The position numbers and the translations under genes were made by a program. A stretch of DNA of 57,014 nt from Chloroflexi bacterium UBA4736 (lineage in GTDB: Bacteria > Chloroflexota > Dormibacteria > Dormibacterales > Dormibacteraceae): positions 1 to 57,014 of the forward strand of contig DHIW01000009.1 of the NCBI GenBank assembly GCA_002404015.1, written 5' to 3'. Of this stretch, positions 42,680 through 51,909 are shown piece by piece (position 1 is the first letter of the stretch; each line of letters opens with the position of its first letter). The notes under the pieces are model-generated. The model did no database searches. It saw only the letters and a list, made by a program, of their open reading frames with translations, and was not told the DNA's origin.

Positions 42680-42985
42680 ATGGAGATCCTCGAGTTGCCC
42701 CAAAAGCGCCCCGCCGCCAGCCCTAAGCCTTTCGACTTCGCCGGCCTCAGCCACGTCCTCTTCGAGAGCGCCGACCTGCTCGAGGAAGCCCGTGACTCCG
42801 ACGACCAGAAGTTCAAGGACGCCGCAGTCGAACTGGCCGTCCGTTCCCTCTACACGGCCAGCACCGCGATCGACCGCTATGTCCAGGGCCATCGGAAGCC
42901 AGCCACGACTGCCGCCGCGATCCTCGCCGGCCCGTGGAACACCGCGAAGCCTCGCGGCAAGCGCGCCCCCGCCCTCACCAGCTAA
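42680..42985 (+). CDS. Hypothetical small helical protein
   Basis: A 101-residue protein of unknown function. The middle (FDFAGLSHVLFESADLLEEA, then KFKDAAVELAVRSLYTASTA) is strongly helical and amphipathic; the ends are Pro/Lys-rich. An ATG is chosen although an in-frame TTG lies 63 bases upstream; neither has a strong Shine-Dalgarno. Convergent with malate synthase. Confidence 0.5.
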   Translation: MEILELPQKRPAASPKPFDFAGLSHVLFESADLLEEARDSDDQKFKDAAVELAVRSLYTASTAIDRYVQGHRKPATTAAAILAGPWNTAKPRGKRAPALTS

Positions 42986-43021
42986 CGACGACGGGGGGGA
43001 AACCTGTTCCCCGCTGACCGG

Positions 43022-44617
43022 CTAATCCACCAGTTCGTAGGCGGGGACTGTCAGGAACTCGTCGAACTGGTCGGCCAGCGCCACCCGCTCGAATAACGAG
43101 CGGGCTTCGTCGAAGCGCCCCTTGTTGTAGAGCTCGTCGCCATACTCCTTGCGCACCCGCTCCAGCTCCTCGTCCTCGATCTTTCTCACGAGCTCCGGGG
43201 TGACCTCGCGCCCGTCCTCCAGCTTCGTGTGGTTGTGCGCCCACTGCCAGACCTGGGAGCGGGAGATCTCGGCGGTCGCGGCATCCTCCATCAGGTTGTT
43301 GATCGCGGCCGCGCCGTTACCGCGCAGCCAGGACTCGATGTACTGGATGCCGACGCTGACGTTCTGCCGCAGTCCCGCCTCGGTCACGGTGCTGCCCGGG
43401 ATGGCGGTATCGATCAGCTGCTCGGGCGACACCTGGACCTCGTCGCGGCGGCGCTCGATCTGGTTGGGCCGCTCGCCGAGGACCGCGTCAAAGCACTCGG
43501 TCGCGATCTCCACCAGGTCGGGGTGGGCGACCCAGGTCCCGTCGAAGCCGTCGCCGGCCTCGCGCTCCTTGTCCTCGCGCACCTTCTCCATCGCCACCCG
43601 GTTGACCTCGGCGTCCTTCCGGCTGGGGATGAAAGCGGCCATCCCACCCATCGCGAACGTCCCCCGCCGGTGGCAGGTCTTGACCAGCAGCTCGGTATAG
43701 GCCCTCATGAACGGCACCGTCATGCTGACCTGCACCCGGTCGGGCAGGATCATGGCCGGGTCGTTGTTGAACTTCTTGATCACGCTGAAGATGTAGTCCC
43801 AGCGGCCGGCGTTGAGCCCGATCGAGTGCTCGCGAAGCTCGTAGAGGATCTCGTCCATCTCGAACGCGGCCAGGATCGTCTCGATCAGGACGGTACCTCG
43901 GAGCGTGCCCCGCGGCACCCCCATCTCCGCCTCCGCGAACGCGAACACTTCGTTCCAGAGCCGGGCCTCCAGGTGACTCTCCAGCTTGGGAAGATAGAAG
44001 TACGTCCCCTCGCCCTTCGCCAGCCGCCGCTGGGTGTTGTGGAAGACGTACAGGCCGAAGTCGAACAGGCTGCCGGAGACGGGACGGCCGTCCACCAGCA
44101 CGTGCTTCTCCGGCAGGTGCCAGCCGCGGGGCCGGACCAGGAGCTTGGCGATCCCATCGTCGAGCCGGTACTCCTTACCGTCAGGGTTCTTGAACTCGAT
44201 CGTGCGCTCGTTGGCGTCGATCAGGTTCACGTGGCCTTGCAGGTTGTTCTCCCAGGTCGGCGCGTTGGCGTCCTCGAAGTCGGCCATGAACACGCGGGCG
44301 CCCGAGTTGAGCGCGTTGATCATCATCTTGCGTTCCACCGGGCCAGTGATCTCGACGCGCCGATCCAGCAGGTCTGGTGGCGGTGAGGCCGTCTTCCAGT
44401 CCCCGTCCCGAACCGCTCGGGTCTCATCCAGGAACGCTGGGCGCTCGCCGTCGAGGATCCGTTGGGAACGCTCAGCGCGCGCCTGCAGCAGCTCTTCCCG
44501 GCGCGGGTTGAACCCGCGCTGGAGCCGGGTCACGAAGTCGACCGCCTCCGGGCTCAGGATCTCCTTCGCACGGCCTTCGACCGCGCCCCTTATCTCGACT
44601 CCTGCAACCGTTGCCAT
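43022..44617 (-). CDS. aceB: Malate synthase A
   Basis: A 531-residue enzyme that condenses glyoxylate and acetyl-CoA to malate. It has [54 protein letters not shown], the signature [18 protein letters not shown] and [13 protein letters not shown]. Length and motifs match isoform A. An MFS transporter gene ends 11 bases upstream on the same strand. No isocitrate lyase is in the window. Confidence 0.95.
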   Translation of the reverse strand: MATVAGVEIRGAVEGRAKEILSPEAVDFVTRLQRGFNPRREELLQARAERSQRILDGERPAFLDETRAVRDGDWKTASPPPDLLDRRVEITGPVERKMMINALNSGARVFMADFEDANAPTWENNLQGHVNLIDANERTIEFKNPDGKEYRLDDGIAKLLVRPRGWHLPEKHVLVDGRPVSGSLFDFGLYVFHNTQRRLAKGEGTYFYLPKLESHLEARLWNEVFAFAEAEMGVPRGTLRGTVLIETILAAFEMDEILYELREHSIGLNAGRWDYIFSVIKKFNNDPAMILPDRVQVSMTVPFMRAYTELLVKTCHRRGTFAMGGMAAFIPSRKDAEVNRVAMEKVREDKEREAGDGFDGTWVAHPDLVEIATECFDAVLGERPNQIERRRDEVQVSPEQLIDTAIPGSTVTEAGLRQNVSVGIQYIESWLRGNGAAAINNLMEDAATAEISRSQVWQWAHNHTKLEDGREVTPELVRKIEDEELERVRKEYGDELYNKGRFDEARSLFERVALADQFDEFLTVPAYELVD

Positions 44618-44628
44618 GAACCCACCTC

Positions 44629-45804
44629 CTAATCGATTCGGACCTCACTCGAATGTACACGGCGCCGAACAGGCAGGTAGGCGACCAGGCCGGCCGCCAC
44701 GATCGCCAGGATCAGACCAAGGACGATCGCCGGCTGGTAGCTGCCCGTCCGGTCGACCACGAAGCCGGCGAACGGTGGCCCCAGAAGGGCGCCGACTCCC
44801 GCCGACGTGTACAGGGCGCCGACCGTGCCGCCCAGGCCCTCGGGGCCGAAGAGGTCGGCCGACACAGTCGGCGAGAGCGCCACCCAGCCCCCGTAGCCGA
44901 CGCCGAGCAGCAGCGCGAAGACGACCAGGGCCCAGAACCCGGGCGCCAGCAGCCAGACCAGGAAGCTGAAGCTGACGATGGCGACGGCCGCCTGGAAGGC
45001 GCGCACGGAGCCCAGGCGCTCGGCCGCACCGCCGAGCGCCAACCGGCCGGCGACGCTGCCGGCGCCGATCACGCCCACCAGGGCGGCGGCCGGGAGCGCG
45101 GCCGCGCCGTGGCTCTGGGCAAAGGGCACGACGTGGACGAAGGCGATGAACAGCGCGAAGGAGGTCAGCAGGCCGCAGGCGTACATCAGGCCGAACTCGC
45201 GGGTCCGGATGGCGGCGCCCAGCCGCAGGCTGTTCCCGGTGGTGGCTGCCGGCGGCCGTCGGGCGAAGGCGGCGCACGCCACGAGCACCAGGAAGCTGGC
45301 GATTCCGAAGATCACGTAGGTCTGGCGCCATCCGTAGCGGGCGATCAGCAGCGCCGCCAACGGGGCCGCCGCCAGGGTGCCGAAGCCGATCCCCGTCACC
45401 GCGACTCCGATGGCGAGGGCCCGGCCACGCTGGTACCAGCCCCCAACAGCAGCCACCATCGGCACATAGCCGCAGGCCGTGGCCACTCCCACGCCCACCC
45501 CGTACGTCAGGTAGCCGATCCAGATGGCAGAGGCGCCCGAGGTGAGCAGCAGACCGGCCCCCATGAAGGCGGCTCCGAAAAGCAGCACCTTGCGGGGCCC
45601 GACCCGGTCCGCAATGGCGCCGGTGACGGCCCCGAGGCTGAAGTAGAGGAAGGCGGTGATCGCGAACACCGCCGAGGTGGCGCCGCGACCGGTTCCGAAC
45701 TCGCGCGCCATGGGGTCGAAGAACGCGCCGAAGCTGTAGGCGACGCCGAAGACCGTGAACATGGACATGAAGGCGGCGGCCACGATCGGCCAGCGGCGAG
45801 GCAC
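44629..45804 (-). CDS. MFS transporter, monocarboxylate/oxalate-formate type
   Basis: A 391-residue 12-helix major-facilitator protein. It has [20 protein letters not shown] and the family's A-motif-like loop [14 protein letters not shown], and [20 protein letters not shown] is typical of the oxalate/formate antiporter and monocarboxylate groups. The gene lies immediately upstream of malate synthase (11-base gap), so it may import a C2 or C3 acid such as glyoxylate, glycolate or lactate. Substrate is inferred from context only. Confidence 0.82.
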   Translation of the reverse strand: MPRRWPIVAAAFMSMFTVFGVAYSFGAFFDPMAREFGTGRGATSAVFAITAFLYFSLGAVTGAIADRVGPRKVLLFGAAFMGAGLLLTSGASAIWIGYLTYGVGVGVATACGYVPMVAAVGGWYQRGRALAIGVAVTGIGFGTLAAAPLAALLIARYGWRQTYVIFGIASFLVLVACAAFARRPPAATTGNSLRLGAAIRTREFGLMYACGLLTSFALFIAFVHVVPFAQSHGAAALPAAALVGVIGAGSVAGRLALGGAAERLGSVRAFQAAVAIVSFSFLVWLLAPGFWALVVFALLLGVGYGGWVALSPTVSADLFGPEGLGGTVGALYTSAGVGALLGPPFAGFVVDRTGSYQPAIVLGLILAIVAAGLVAYLPVRRRVHSSEVRID

Positions 45805-45831
45805 GCCCGCGAGTCTAGTTGGGCGCCGTTC

Positions 45832-46391
45832 CTAAGCCGCGTACCAGGCGAGGCCGGCGGTCGACACGCACCCCATGTAGGGGTTGTCCGCGCTGATATC
45901 GAGGGTCACGCTGAAGGTGAAGGTCGCGCTGGCCCCCTCCTTCCACTGGCCGCCGCCGACGGTGAGCAGGCTCTGCGGGTTGGAGTGGAGGCCGGCGAAC
46001 TCCGCCAGCGTCCCTGAGAAGAGGACATCCTCGCCGTTGCGGATGACGAGGTCCAGCTTGCCGGCGGGATCCGAAGCGGTGCAGAAGGCCGCGCTCCGGG
46101 CCGACCTGGTCTGGAAGTCGGTCGCGTACACCCCGAACTCGGAGGTGACGCGGCCGCCGTGGTAGCCCATGGTGACCTGGGGCTGACAGTCTTCCCGGGC
46201 GCCAGCTGCGTGCCGGCCGGGAAGAGCGAAGCGCAGACCCCGCCAGACACCGGCTGGGTGCAGTCGGCCGAGGAGCCGGTCACGTTGGTCATGGTCAGCT
46301 GGTCGCCCGCCAAGGCGCTGGTCAGGGAGCCCACCAGCATGGCCAGCGAGACCAGCAAAGGCGAAGCCAGCTTGAGGGCGGCGAAGATCAT
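45832..46391 (-). pseudogene. Secreted beta-rich protein, single-base frameshift
   Basis: The first frame encodes a signal peptide (LLVSLAMLVGSLTSALAGD) and a start of the mature domain ending GTQLAPGKTVSP. The second continues VTMGYHGGRVTSEFGVYATD through TFTFSVTLDISADNPYMGCV. Adding one C to the run at 46179-46182 joins them into a protein of about 185 residues with three or four cysteines. The domain looks like an extracellular beta-sandwich, loosely TasA/camelysin-like, but I do not assign a family. It lies upstream of the MFS gene, same strand. Confidence 0.65.
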
Positions 46392-46581
46392 GTCGGCAGC
46401 CTCGCAGAGTGCTGCGTCTGCATCCTGGCGACGTGCTGACAGCCCTCGGTCGATGTGCCGACAGGTTGCCGTCTCGGCGGCGTCAGCGGGCTGCCGCCCC
46501 TCGCTAAGCTGCGTCGGTCATGCCCGCGGTCGCAGCCGAAGACCGATCGCTTTGGCGCCGCCCCGGGCGTAGAGCCTCAGA

Positions 46582-46836
46582 TCAGGCGTCACCGGCTGAT
46601 CGTTCCCGCCGCGCCTGGCAGCCCACGCATCGCGTGGCCTCGGGGAGGTATTCGAGTCGCTCGGCCGAGATGGCGTCGCCGCAATCCTCACAGAGGCCGT
46701 AGGTCCCCTCCATTCGACGGCTCTCCGCGCGTTTCGCCTGCTGCTTGTTCGCGTCGCGCAGCCGGCGCACCGTATCGCTGGTCAGCCGGTCTGATTGCAC
46801 CTGCGCGAAGTCGGATTCTCCGAAGCCCTTGCTCAT
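46582..46836 (-). CDS. DksA/TraR-type zinc-finger protein
   Basis: An 84-residue protein with a helical N-terminal part and a four-cysteine zinc finger (GLCEDCGDAISAERLEYLPE then TRCVGCQ). It is shorter than E. coli DksA (151), nearer TraR-like or general DksA-type proteins that modulate RNA polymerase through the secondary channel. The 190-bp gap 46392-46581 before it holds no gene I can support. Confidence 0.85.
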   Translation of the reverse strand: MSKGFGESDFAQVQSDRLTSDTVRRLRDANKQQAKRAESRRMEGTYGLCEDCGDAISAERLEYLPEATRCVGCQARRERSAGDA

Positions 46837-46864
46837 CTATTGGCGGTTCCTGATTCGGCCGGGG

Positions 46865-46941
46865 TGGTGCCGAGGCCCAGATTTGAACTGGGGACACCTT
46901 GATTTTCAGTCAAGTGCTCTACCAAGCTGAGCTACCTCGGC
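46865..46941 (-). tRNA. tRNA-Phe (GAA anticodon)
   Basis: The minus strand gives acceptor GCCGAGG with CCTCGGC, anticodon loop CTGAAAA (GAA) between CTTGA and TCAAG, and T-loop TTCAAAT. The discriminator A is followed by an encoded CCA. Confidence 0.95.
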
Positions 46942-46975
46942 ACGGCGAACCATTGTACTTAGGGGCCGGACCGGG

Positions 46976-48565
46976 TCAGTCGGGTGGCGGCACCGGGAAG
47001 AAGCTGGTGATGATCATCTTCAGCTCGTGTCCCTCCTCGACCGGGCTGGAATCGATGCGCAGCCAGCGGTCGCCCGCCGGACCCTTGGCCTTGACGACCA
47101 GCTTCCGAAGGGGCCGCCGGAATGTGACCACGTTCGCGGGCGGGCGCATCGCCGGGGGCACCACTCGACCTTCGATGCCGGTCAGCGTCCATTCCGGGCC
47201 GAACGGCGGGTGCTTCCGGATCTCGGCCGCGCTCATTCCGAGGATGTCCTCCGCGGCCCAGTTGGACTCGATCACCCGCCCGGTCGCGTCGTGGATCAGG
47301 ACGCCGCAGCCGAACGCGTGGTACAGCGAGCGGTAGCGCCGCTCGGACTGCTCGAGCTCGTGCCGGAGCTGGGCGTCGCCCAGGATCGGCGCGGTCTGCG
47401 AGCTCAGCAGGCTGATGGCCAACACGTCCTCGTCCGTGGCTCGCAGGGCCGATCCGATGATGAGGACGCCCTTGGACTCGGCCTTCACCAGCAGCGGCGC
47501 GACCAGGATCGAACGCTGACCCGGCTCCAGGATGCCGTCCATCTCGGCCGCCATCTCCTGGCCGTCCAGGAGCAGCGTGCGCTGCTCGCGAAGCGCTGTG
47601 GCCGCCGCGCCCGCCCGCGCGTCCACGAGCAGCCGGTCGGGCTCGCGGGTGGAGGCGAGGACGCGGAGCGGCTCTCCCGCCGCGTGCTGCCAGGCCAGGA
47701 CAGCCTGGCTCTCGCCAAGCAGCTTCACCGTCTGCTCCACCATCAGCTTCGCGACCTCCTCCGGCGTGTCCGCAAGGGCGGCCTTGATGGAGAACTCATG
47801 GAGCGTCTCGAAGGTGCGGGCGCGGGCGCGTTCCGCCTCCAGCTTGGTGGCGTCGGTGAGGGCCAGGCGGGCCACCTCCGAGATACCGTCGAGCACGCGC
47901 TTCCTTTCGGGAGCGAGCGTGCCCACGCCCCGCGCGACCAGCAGGTAGTCGACGGCGCCGGCCGCGATGGCGATCGTGGCCAGCGCGTTATCCGGGTCCG
48001 GCCGCGCCCCGGGCGCGCCAACGACGACCCTGGTCTCGTCGCCGTCGACCCGGAACACCTCCACGGAGGAGCTCTCCGGGAGGAACGCAGCGGTGGCTTT
48101 CACCAGCTCGCCGGCGACCGCGCCGACTCCCTCGGCCGGCATCAGCGAGCGTGCGGTGTCGAGGAGAAAGGCGAGCTCGCGCTCCCGGCTCCGCTGCAGC
48201 CCCGCCGAGTTGACGGCCGCCAGCCGCCCGATCGCCGCAACCGTCAGCGCCGTGGCGCTCTGCCCCGCCACCCGGTACCACTCCAGCTCTCCGATCGCCC
48301 CCAGCCAGATGTCGAGCACGAAGACGACCGCGACCACCGCGACCAGGTAGCGGAGCGGCAGCTGCCAGGCCACGGCCAGGATCGGGAAGATCGACAGCGT
48401 AAGGAAGCTGAATGTGAAGCTCTTGGGGGTGAGGGCGTCCAGGAGGAACAGGGCGACGCACATGGCGACGGACACCGCGAGGAGGAGCCAGCGCTGGCTT
48501 GGCCCCCGCTCGCCGAGGGGCCGGAGCGCGACCGGCGATCGGACGTGGTCTCTGATCTGTGACAT
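46976..48565 (-). CDS. Membrane GAF-GAF-PAS sensor without output domain
   Basis: A 529-residue sensor. Three or four membrane helices cover about residues 25-118. A coiled segment follows, then two GAF-like domains (about 135-240 and 255-400) and a C-terminal PAS domain (RRYRSLYHAFGCGVLIHDAT... WAAEDILGMSAAEIRKHPPF), ending shortly after the PAS fold. No HisKA, HATPase, GGDEF, EAL or HTH follows, and the stop precedes a tRNA. It may pass signals to a separate protein or be truncated. The ATG at MSQIRDHV is preferred over an upstream in-frame start. No response regulator is adjacent. Confidence 0.75.
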   Translation of the reverse strand: MSQIRDHVRSPVALRPLGERGPSQRWLLLAVSVAMCVALFLLDALTPKSFTFSFLTLSIFPILAVAWQLPLRYLVAVVAVVFVLDIWLGAIGELEWYRVAGQSATALTVAAIGRLAAVNSAGLQRSRERELAFLLDTARSLMPAEGVGAVAGELVKATAAFLPESSSVEVFRVDGDETRVVVGAPGARPDPDNALATIAIAAGAVDYLLVARGVGTLAPERKRVLDGISEVARLALTDATKLEAERARARTFETLHEFSIKAALADTPEEVAKLMVEQTVKLLGESQAVLAWQHAAGEPLRVLASTREPDRLLVDARAGAAATALREQRTLLLDGQEMAAEMDGILEPGQRSILVAPLLVKAESKGVLIIGSALRATDEDVLAISLLSSQTAPILGDAQLRHELEQSERRYRSLYHAFGCGVLIHDATGRVIESNWAAEDILGMSAAEIRKHPPFGPEWTLTGIEGRVVPPAMRPPANVVTFRRPLRKLVVKAKGPAGDRWLRIDSSPVEEGHELKMIITSFFPVPPPD

Positions 48566-48807
48566 GGACAAGTATTTGGTTTGGGGCCGGCCCCGACGAT
48601 ACACCGGACCGAAGCGAAACGTACCAGCACTGCCGGTGATGGGTCGCAGCCCGGCGATGGCGGCACATCGTCGGTGTGAACACGATCTGGTCCGTGAAGT
48701 CGACCAGCCCGGCAGATTGCGTAACTATCAGCGTTGCCGCCATGTTTGACCGGCAGACAGGGCAAGCGCCGCGAGGTGCTGGGGTTGCGCCCTTCAAGGA
48801 GAGCCCG

Positions 48808-49308
48808 ATGCTGTGTCAGAAACTTGTTCTTCCGTCGATGTTTGCCGTCCTCGCCGTCGCCGCCTGCGGGAGCCCGTCGCAGGGACCTGCCGCTACTCCG
48901 AGCCAGATCGCAGTCACGTCGTCTGCCCCATCGCCGACGACCGCCCAAGTCCTGGCCGTGGCTCACCGGATCTTCATCGGGCAGAACGGCGGCGAATGCT
49001 CTTGGCAGGACCGCTCGAGCTGCCCCATCACCGCGCGACTCGCCGCCCGCTTCGCACAGCAGCAGCAGCCGCCGGCAGTCGGACCCGGCCCGCTGGCTGC
49101 CTTCTGCCGCTGCCAGAACATCCCGGACCTCTCGATGACCGCTGAGACTTCCTCCACCGGAGGGGTCGCGCACGTGACGATGGGAAGCATCCGAGGCGAC
49201 CTCGTAATGGTTGACGAGGGTGGAACCCTGCTCGTCGACGACACCCAGTGCACCGGCCGCGGCGCCGCCACCTCGATCTATACATCGCCGGTGGCGCAGT
49301 GCGGATAA
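48808..49308 (+). CDS. Lipoprotein of unknown function
   Basis: A 166-residue protein with a type II signal peptide: MLCQKLVLPSMFAVLAVAAC with lipobox LAVAAC. The mature part is Pro/Thr/Ser-rich at first, then has five cysteines and a beta-rich region (AHVTMGSIRGDLVMVDEGGT). AAGGAG seven bases upstream fixes the ATG. The 242-bp gap to the divergent sensor gene shows no other gene. Confidence 0.68.
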   Translation: MLCQKLVLPSMFAVLAVAACGSPSQGPAATPSQIAVTSSAPSPTTAQVLAVAHRIFIGQNGGECSWQDRSSCPITARLAARFAQQQQPPAVGPGPLAAFCRCQNIPDLSMTAETSSTGGVAHVTMGSIRGDLVMVDEGGTLLVDDTQCTGRGAATSIYTSPVAQCG

Positions 49309-49394
49309 TCGCCGCGTTCGCCGGGTATTGCGGCTCCTCGAAGGCTCCGAATGGCGCACTACCTGGGTAAGGCGCATTAGGTACCGTTTGAGGT

Positions 49395-49471
49395 TGGTGG
49401 GCGGTGATGGACTTGAACCAACGACCTCCTCGGTGTAAGCGAGGCGCTCTAGCCAGCTGAGCTAACCGCCC
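49395..49471 (-). tRNA. tRNA-Val (UAC anticodon)
   Basis: The minus strand gives acceptor GGGCGGT with ACCGCCC, anticodon loop TTACACC (TAC) between CTCGC and GAGGA, and T-loop TTCAAGT. CCA is encoded. Confidence 0.94.
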
Positions 49472-49486
49472 GCGGAGCGGAACAGT

Positions 49487-50704
49487 TTAGCTGGCGGGCA
49501 TCAGCTCCAAGGCCCGATTCAGCTGGGTGTCGCCGGCGTGGCCGCGAGCCGGCTCCACGACGTCGAACATGTCAGCACGGTTTGGGAGCGAGACCGCGTA
49601 GTCGGGCGTGAGGCCGACCTTGTCGACCGACTGCCCGTTGGGCAGAAACCAGTGCTTGATCGTGATGTGCAGGTCACTGCCGTCCAGAAGCGGGTAGTCG
49701 AGCTGGACCGAGCCCTTCCCGAACGTCTTAGTACCCACCAGCATCGCGCGGCCCCGGGCCTGCAGCGAGCCCGCGGTGATCTCTGAGGCGGAAGCGCTGT
49801 TGGCGTTGACCAGGGCGATCAGCGGGATCGTGGGCGCGGGGTGCGTGCCGGTCACGTTCTGGCGTTCCACCTGGCCGTTGCGGTCCCGCTGCTCGAACGC
49901 CTCGCCGCTGCTGACGAACTCGCTGATGGCACGCGTGGCCGCGTCCACCAGCCCGCCCGGGTTGTCGCGAAGGTCGAGGATGACGCCCCTGGCGCCGGGC
50001 AGCGCCTTGCTGAGCTGGCTGTCCAACTCGGTCTGCGTGTTGGTCCCGAACTGGTAGATGCGCACGTACAGGATATCGGTGTTCACCATCAGCGAGACCA
50101 CGCTGGGGCTCGTGAAGTCGAGGCGCTGCACGTCCACGTCGAGCGGCGGGGCCCCGGCCACACGCTGGACCGTAAGCGTCACGTGGCTCCCGGCCGGGCC
50201 TCGGATCAGGACGGCGGTCTGATCAGCCGTGAGCCCCATGGTGTCCTTGCCGTCGACCTTGACTATCACGTCCCCGCCCTGGAGGCCGGCCTTCGCGGCC
50301 GGCGAGCCCGGCAATAGGCTCTCGACGACCGGGAAGCCGTTCTGAAAGCTCACCGCGATGCCGATCTGGCCGTTGTGGCTGCCCTGGAGGCCGGCCCGCT
50401 CGTTCTTGAACCCCGTGGGGTCGAGGTAGCTGCTGTAGGGGTCGCCCAGCGCCTGGACGAGGCCGCGAACCGTGCCGTGCGAGAGGTTCGCGTAGTTCAG
50501 GTTGCGGTTGTAGTAGTCGGCCTGGATGATGCGCAGAGCCTGGTTCAACTGGCCGCTGTCGAGCTGCGACCGGGAAGAGTGCAGGAACACCGACGGCACC
50601 TGGTCGGGGTAGACCTGGTCCACGAAGACGCCACTGGCAAACCCGAGCAGGAGCACCAGGACCAGCGCGGCGGCTGCTGCCGGCCAGCGCCGCAGCCTGC
50701 TCAC
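49487..50704 (-). CDS. ctpA: Carboxy-terminal processing protease (S41)
   Basis: A 405-residue secreted or membrane-anchored serine protease. An N-terminal hydrophobic anchor (about 8-28) precedes a PDZ domain (about 110-190, VVESLLPGSPAAKAGLQGGD) and the peptidase domain with the Ser in ANSASASEITAGSLQARGRA and the Lys in VGTKTFGKGSVQLDYP. CtpA-type proteases degrade or mature envelope proteins, including peptidoglycan hydrolases. Its ATG overlaps the stop of the EnvC-like gene (4 bases). Confidence 0.92.
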   Translation of the reverse strand: MSRLRRWPAAAAALVLVLLLGFASGVFVDQVYPDQVPSVFLHSSRSQLDSGQLNQALRIIQADYYNRNLNYANLSHGTVRGLVQALGDPYSSYLDPTGFKNERAGLQGSHNGQIGIAVSFQNGFPVVESLLPGSPAAKAGLQGGDVIVKVDGKDTMGLTADQTAVLIRGPAGSHVTLTVQRVAGAPPLDVDVQRLDFTSPSVVSLMVNTDILYVRIYQFGTNTQTELDSQLSKALPGARGVILDLRDNPGGLVDAATRAISEFVSSGEAFEQRDRNGQVERQNVTGTHPAPTIPLIALVNANSASASEITAGSLQARGRAMLVGTKTFGKGSVQLDYPLLDGSDLHITIKHWFLPNGQSVDKVGLTPDYAVSLPNRADMFDVVEPARGHAGDTQLNRALELMPAS

Positions 50705-51906
50705 GCTAAATATCTAAGCGGGTTCTGCGGGACGCCGTTGTACTGGATCTCGAAGTGGAGATGGCAGCCGGTGGAGTAGCCCGTAGAGCCCTCATAGCCG
50801 ATGGGCTGGCCTCGCTGGACGACCTGGCCCTGCCGCCAGGCACTTGCAAACCCCTGCTGGTGGGCGTAAAGGCTGCTGAACCCGTTGCCGTGGATGATCA
50901 CCAGGTAGTTGCCGTAGCCGCCGCCATAGCCGTAGTTGACCAGGGCGATGATGCCGGCGTCAGCGGCGTGGATGGGGGTCCCGCAGGGCGCCCCGATGTC
51001 GAGCCCCGTATGCGTGTGCCGGGTCGGGCAGCGAGCGTCGTAAGGCTCCCCTAGAAGTGAGCTGCAACCGAAGCCCTGGGTGATCGGTCCCTGCAGCGGC
51101 CAAGCGAACTGCCCGCTGCCGCCGCCGTACTGGGCCGCCTGGGCGTCGTACTGAGCCTGCAGAACCGCCACCTGGGCGTCGATGCGCTGCTTCTCGGCCT
51201 CGATCTGCTTCCGGGCGTCGTCGTACTGGGCCTCGAGCTGCTTGAAGTAGGCAAGGGCGGCGTTCTGGGTGGCGATGGTGGAGTCCAGCTGGGCCTTCTG
51301 ATCTTGCTGCTGCTTCAGGAGCACCGCCTGCTCAGCCCGCTTCGCGGTCAGGTCGTCCTGCAGCCTCTGGACCAGCGTCCGGTCCTGCTTGAGGGTGTCC
51401 AGCAGCTGCTGGTCGGACCGGATGATGTCTTGCATGATCACGATCCGGTCCACGAGCTGGTTGAAGCTGTGGGCGGTCACGAAGAGCTCGACGTAGTTGA
51501 CCGTGCCGTGCTTGTCCATCGACCGAACGCGCTGCCCGAGCAGGTTCTCGCGGACCTGGAGGTGAGCCTGCCGGCGGGCGATGTCGGCCTCCGTGAAGCG
51601 GATCTGGCGGTCGGTCTCGTCGATCTGGCCCTGGGTCTTTGCGATCGCCGCCTCCTGCGCCTTCTTCTGGACTCCCAGCTGGGTGAGAAGGGCGCCCAGG
51701 GCGTTGACCTGAGCCATGGTGTCGCCGAGTTTCTTCTGGATGTCGGCGAGCCGGGAGTTGGCGTCCTGCTGGCCGTTCTTGGCGTCATTGAGGCTGCTGC
51801 AGACGCTGTCGCCGATGTCGCAGTAGAGCGCCGACGCCGTGACCGGCGCCAGCGGCAGCGCGACGCCGCACACGAGCAACAGGAGCACGAGCAGCCGCCG
51901 CGCCAC
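50701..51906 (-). CDS. EnvC-like murein hydrolase activator / M23 peptidase
   Basis: A 401-residue exported protein. A signal peptide (about 1-26) is followed by a long coiled coil (about 35-270) and a C-terminal LytM/M23 domain with the zinc ligands in HTHTGLDIGAP and CHLHFEIQYNG. All metal ligands appear present, so it may be an active endopeptidase rather than an activator like E. coli EnvC. It is downstream of ftsX, whose periplasmic loop controls such proteins. Confidence 0.88.
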   Translation of the reverse strand: MARRLLVLLLLVCGVALPLAPVTASALYCDIGDSVCSSLNDAKNGQQDANSRLADIQKKLGDTMAQVNALGALLTQLGVQKKAQEAAIAKTQGQIDETDRQIRFTEADIARRQAHLQVRENLLGQRVRSMDKHGTVNYVELFVTAHSFNQLVDRIVIMQDIIRSDQQLLDTLKQDRTLVQRLQDDLTAKRAEQAVLLKQQQDQKAQLDSTIATQNAALAYFKQLEAQYDDARKQIEAEKQRIDAQVAVLQAQYDAQAAQYGGGSGQFAWPLQGPITQGFGCSSLLGEPYDARCPTRHTHTGLDIGAPCGTPIHAADAGIIALVNYGYGGGYGNYLVIIHGNGFSSLYAHQQGFASAWRQGQVVQRGQPIGYEGSTGYSTGCHLHFEIQYNGVPQNPLRYLA

Positions 51907-51909
51907 CCC

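Noticed and set aside
48566..48807. Riboswitch or regulatory RNA in the sensor-lipoprotein gap
   Set aside because: A GGGGCCGGCCCC palindrome is present, but no recognised riboswitch core, promoter pair or terminator could be traced.
48244..49377. 377-codon reverse frame opposite the lipoprotein
   Set aside because: Composition is Arg/Ser/Pro-rich shadow; the lipoprotein has a clear lipobox and Shine-Dalgarno on the other strand.
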